Source of the DNA: an uncultured Prevotellaceae bacterium
GTDB taxonomy: Bacteria; Bacteroidota; Bacteroidia; Bacteroidales; Muribaculaceae
DNA: 7,433 bases
Direction: 5' to 3'
Assembly: GCA_945983195.1 (NCBI GenBank)
Contig: CAMFSS010000097.1
Coordinates: 1-7,433 of the forward strand
Notes under the pieces: model-generated
What the model saw: the letters and a program-made list of their open reading frames with translations, nothing else
Told to the model about the DNA's origin: nothing
Databases searched by the model: none
Shown: piece after piece, positions 6,258-7,433 of the stretch
Layout: each line of letters starts with the position of its first letter
Position numbering within the stretch: the first letter of the stretch is position 1
Position numbers and translations under genes: made by a program

Positions 6258-7043
6258 ATGAACAATATAGCCGACGATATTAGCCGATTGCTTGCCGACC
6301 CCGATGCTGCGGTGAGCCGTGAGTGGGTGGACGAGGCAATGAGGGAATATCCCTACTTTGCCCTGCCATTGCAGCTCTTCTTGCAGCGCAACAGCGTGGA
6401 GCCGGAGGAGCGAAGTCGCCTACTGTCGCGGCTTTCTACACTTGTCGCCGACCGCGTGGCTCTTTTCGATGCCCTTGGCGAAGATTCTTCGCGCTTTGCC
6501 GGATTCTATCCACCCGAGGAGAAGGAGGCTGCTCCCGACACCGACACCACCATCACCTCATTCCTCGATCGCTTCGGCAATAACGACGAGAAGGAGCTTG
6601 CTGTGCTCAATCAGATGATTTTCAATCCTGTTCCCGACTACTCCACCGTGCTTGCAGCCGAGGAGGAGCGCAGCACACCCACCGAAGATGAGATTAGCGG
6701 CGAAGGCGTGAGCGCAACCGATGCTCTCATCAATCGCTTCATAGCACAGTCGAAGGAGAAAATGGGGCATTTCCCGGCAACTGTGGTCGACAATCCCGTG
6801 TCGGTGGAGGCTGTGCACGAACAACTCCCCGACGACCCGATTAAGAAGCCAAATCAGGTCGATGACTCCACTTTTAGTGAGAGTTTGGCGAAAATTTACA
6901 TAAAACAAGGCAAATATTCCAAAGCTTTGGAAATTATTAAAAACATAAGTTTGAAATTTCCAGAAAAAAGTATTTACTTTGCAGACCAAATTCGTTTTTT
7001 GCGAAAATTGGTAATTAACGAGCAAATAAAAAACAAAAAGTAG
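6258..7043 (+). CDS. Conserved TPR-containing protein between lptE and secG
   Basis: This 261-residue protein has no signal peptide and is probably cytoplasmic. The N-terminal 60 residues are helical, with the segment EWVDEAMREYPYFALPLQLFL (about 22-42), a 'YPYF' feature I know from Bacteroidales proteins at this position. The middle (about 90-200) is acidic, low in hydrophobics and probably disordered. Residues about 205-255 form one tetratricopeptide-like helical hairpin, with SLAKIYIKQGKYSKALEIIK followed by NISLKFPEKSIYFADQIRFL. TPRs bind other proteins; the partner is unknown. The 3' part from about 6870 is clearly more AT-rich than the rest. The ATG at 6258 follows an A-rich leader; the stop lies 3 nt before secG, so the two are co-transcribed. 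Its place next to secG hints at an export or envelope role, which is inference. Confidence 0.8.
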   Translation: MNNIADDISRLLADPDAAVSREWVDEAMREYPYFALPLQLFLQRNSVEPEERSRLLSRLSTLVADRVALFDALGEDSSRFAGFYPPEEKEAAPDTDTTITSFLDRFGNNDEKELAVLNQMIFNPVPDYSTVLAAEEERSTPTEDEISGEGVSATDALINRFIAQSKEKMGHFPATVVDNPVSVEAVHEQLPDDPIKKPNQVDDSTFSESLAKIYIKQGKYSKALEIIKNISLKFPEKSIYFADQIRFLRKLVINEQIKNKK

Positions 7044-7046
7044 AAT

Positions 7047-7433
7047 ATGTACGCATTACTGACAGTTTTGATTCTTTTAGCATCAGTCCTTTTGATTGGT
7101 GTAGTGTTGATTCAGAAATCCAAGGGTGGTGGTCTTGCCTCGAATTTTGCAAGCTCCAACCAGATTATGGGAGTACGCAAGACAACCGACTTTGTTGAGA
7201 AAGCCACATGGACACTCGCAATCGTTGTGTGTGTGCTCAGCATTCTCACTGCATTTGTAGCTCCGCGCGACCTCGTTCAGGGTTCTCGCGTAAACAACGC
7301 GCCCAAGCAGGAGCAGCAAGCCACTCCTTTTGCCACACAGAAGCAAGCTCCCCCACACCACCCACCAACCACTCCACCGCCCGCAGCACAACAACACCAC
7401 GACAACAAAAGAACGCCCTCACAGACCCTGCTA
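7047..7433 (+). CDS. secG: Protein-export membrane protein SecG (3' end beyond window)
   Basis: SecG is the small accessory subunit of the SecYEG translocon in the inner membrane. Two transmembrane helices are visible, residues about 3-23 and 53-77, joined by the conserved cytoplasmic loop with QKSKGGGLASNF and MGVRKTTDFVEKATW. ATG 7047 follows the TPR stop by 3 nt. After about residue 80 the tail is low-complexity, rich in Gln, Pro, His and Thr. The frame stays open for all 129 codons to the window end, so the gene is partial here. Bacteroidales SecG proteins normally end after a Pro/Ala/Gln-rich tail of similar size, so the stop is probably close by, or the tail frame has shifted. Confidence 0.93.
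   Translation, partial: MYALLTVLILLASVLLIGVVLIQKSKGGGLASNFASSNQIMGVRKTTDFVEKATWTLAIVVCVLSILTAFVAPRDLVQGSRVNNAPKQEQQATPFATQKQAPPHHPPTTPPPAAQQHHDNKRTPSQTLL

Noticed and set aside
7083..7400. Minus-strand 105-codon frame
   Set aside because: Antisense to secG, whose transmembrane segments and loop motif are clear.

Overview
The window looks like Bacteroidales chromosome, possibly a Muribaculaceae- or Prevotella-like gut lineage. This rests on a consensus Bacteroidetes promoter (TTTG, 19 bp, TAnnTTTG) at 216-246, starts without Shine-Dalgarno sequences in A-rich leaders, and a SecG and an LptE of clear Bacteroidales type. The family or genus is an inference.

Layout. Positions 1-214 hold the C-terminal end of what resembles a glycosyltransferase; its frame is closed by a stop at 5-7. 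A promoter at 216-246 then drives a PlsC-like acyltransferase (313-1173), which overlaps by 10 nt a sigma-54-dependent AAA+ activator without a receiver domain (1164-2459). A 13-bp-stem terminator (2484-2522) follows. Positions 2523-3984 look like an accessory insertion: a decayed minus-strand gene tail with an internal TAG (2544-2711), a minus-strand AAA_14/DUF4143 ATPase cut off inside its P-loop (2708-3778), and an AT-rich upstream region. From there an exported protein runs rightwards that fuses BspA-type leucine-rich repeats to a caspase-like (C14) domain with an intact His-Cys dyad (3985-5598). Eight nt later starts the LPS-assembly lipoprotein lptE (5607-6164), then a six-unit 9-bp tandem repeat (6173-6226), a conserved TPR-containing protein (6258-7043) and secG (7047 to the window end, no stop reached).

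How it fits together. Acyltransferase, sigma-54 activator, LptE, TPR protein and SecG form a set of envelope genes (phospholipid or aminolipid acylation, LPS insertion, protein export) that I recall as neighbours in Bacteroidales. The ATPase remnant and the LRR-caspase gene separate the activator from lptE. Because the caspase gene lies only 8 nt from lptE, it probably supplies or shares the lptE transcript, so an accessory gene has been wired into an essential envelope operon. The most notable item is this exported LRR-caspase protein, with a base-composition change at its domain boundary. No RNA genes, CRISPR array or intact mobile element was seen.
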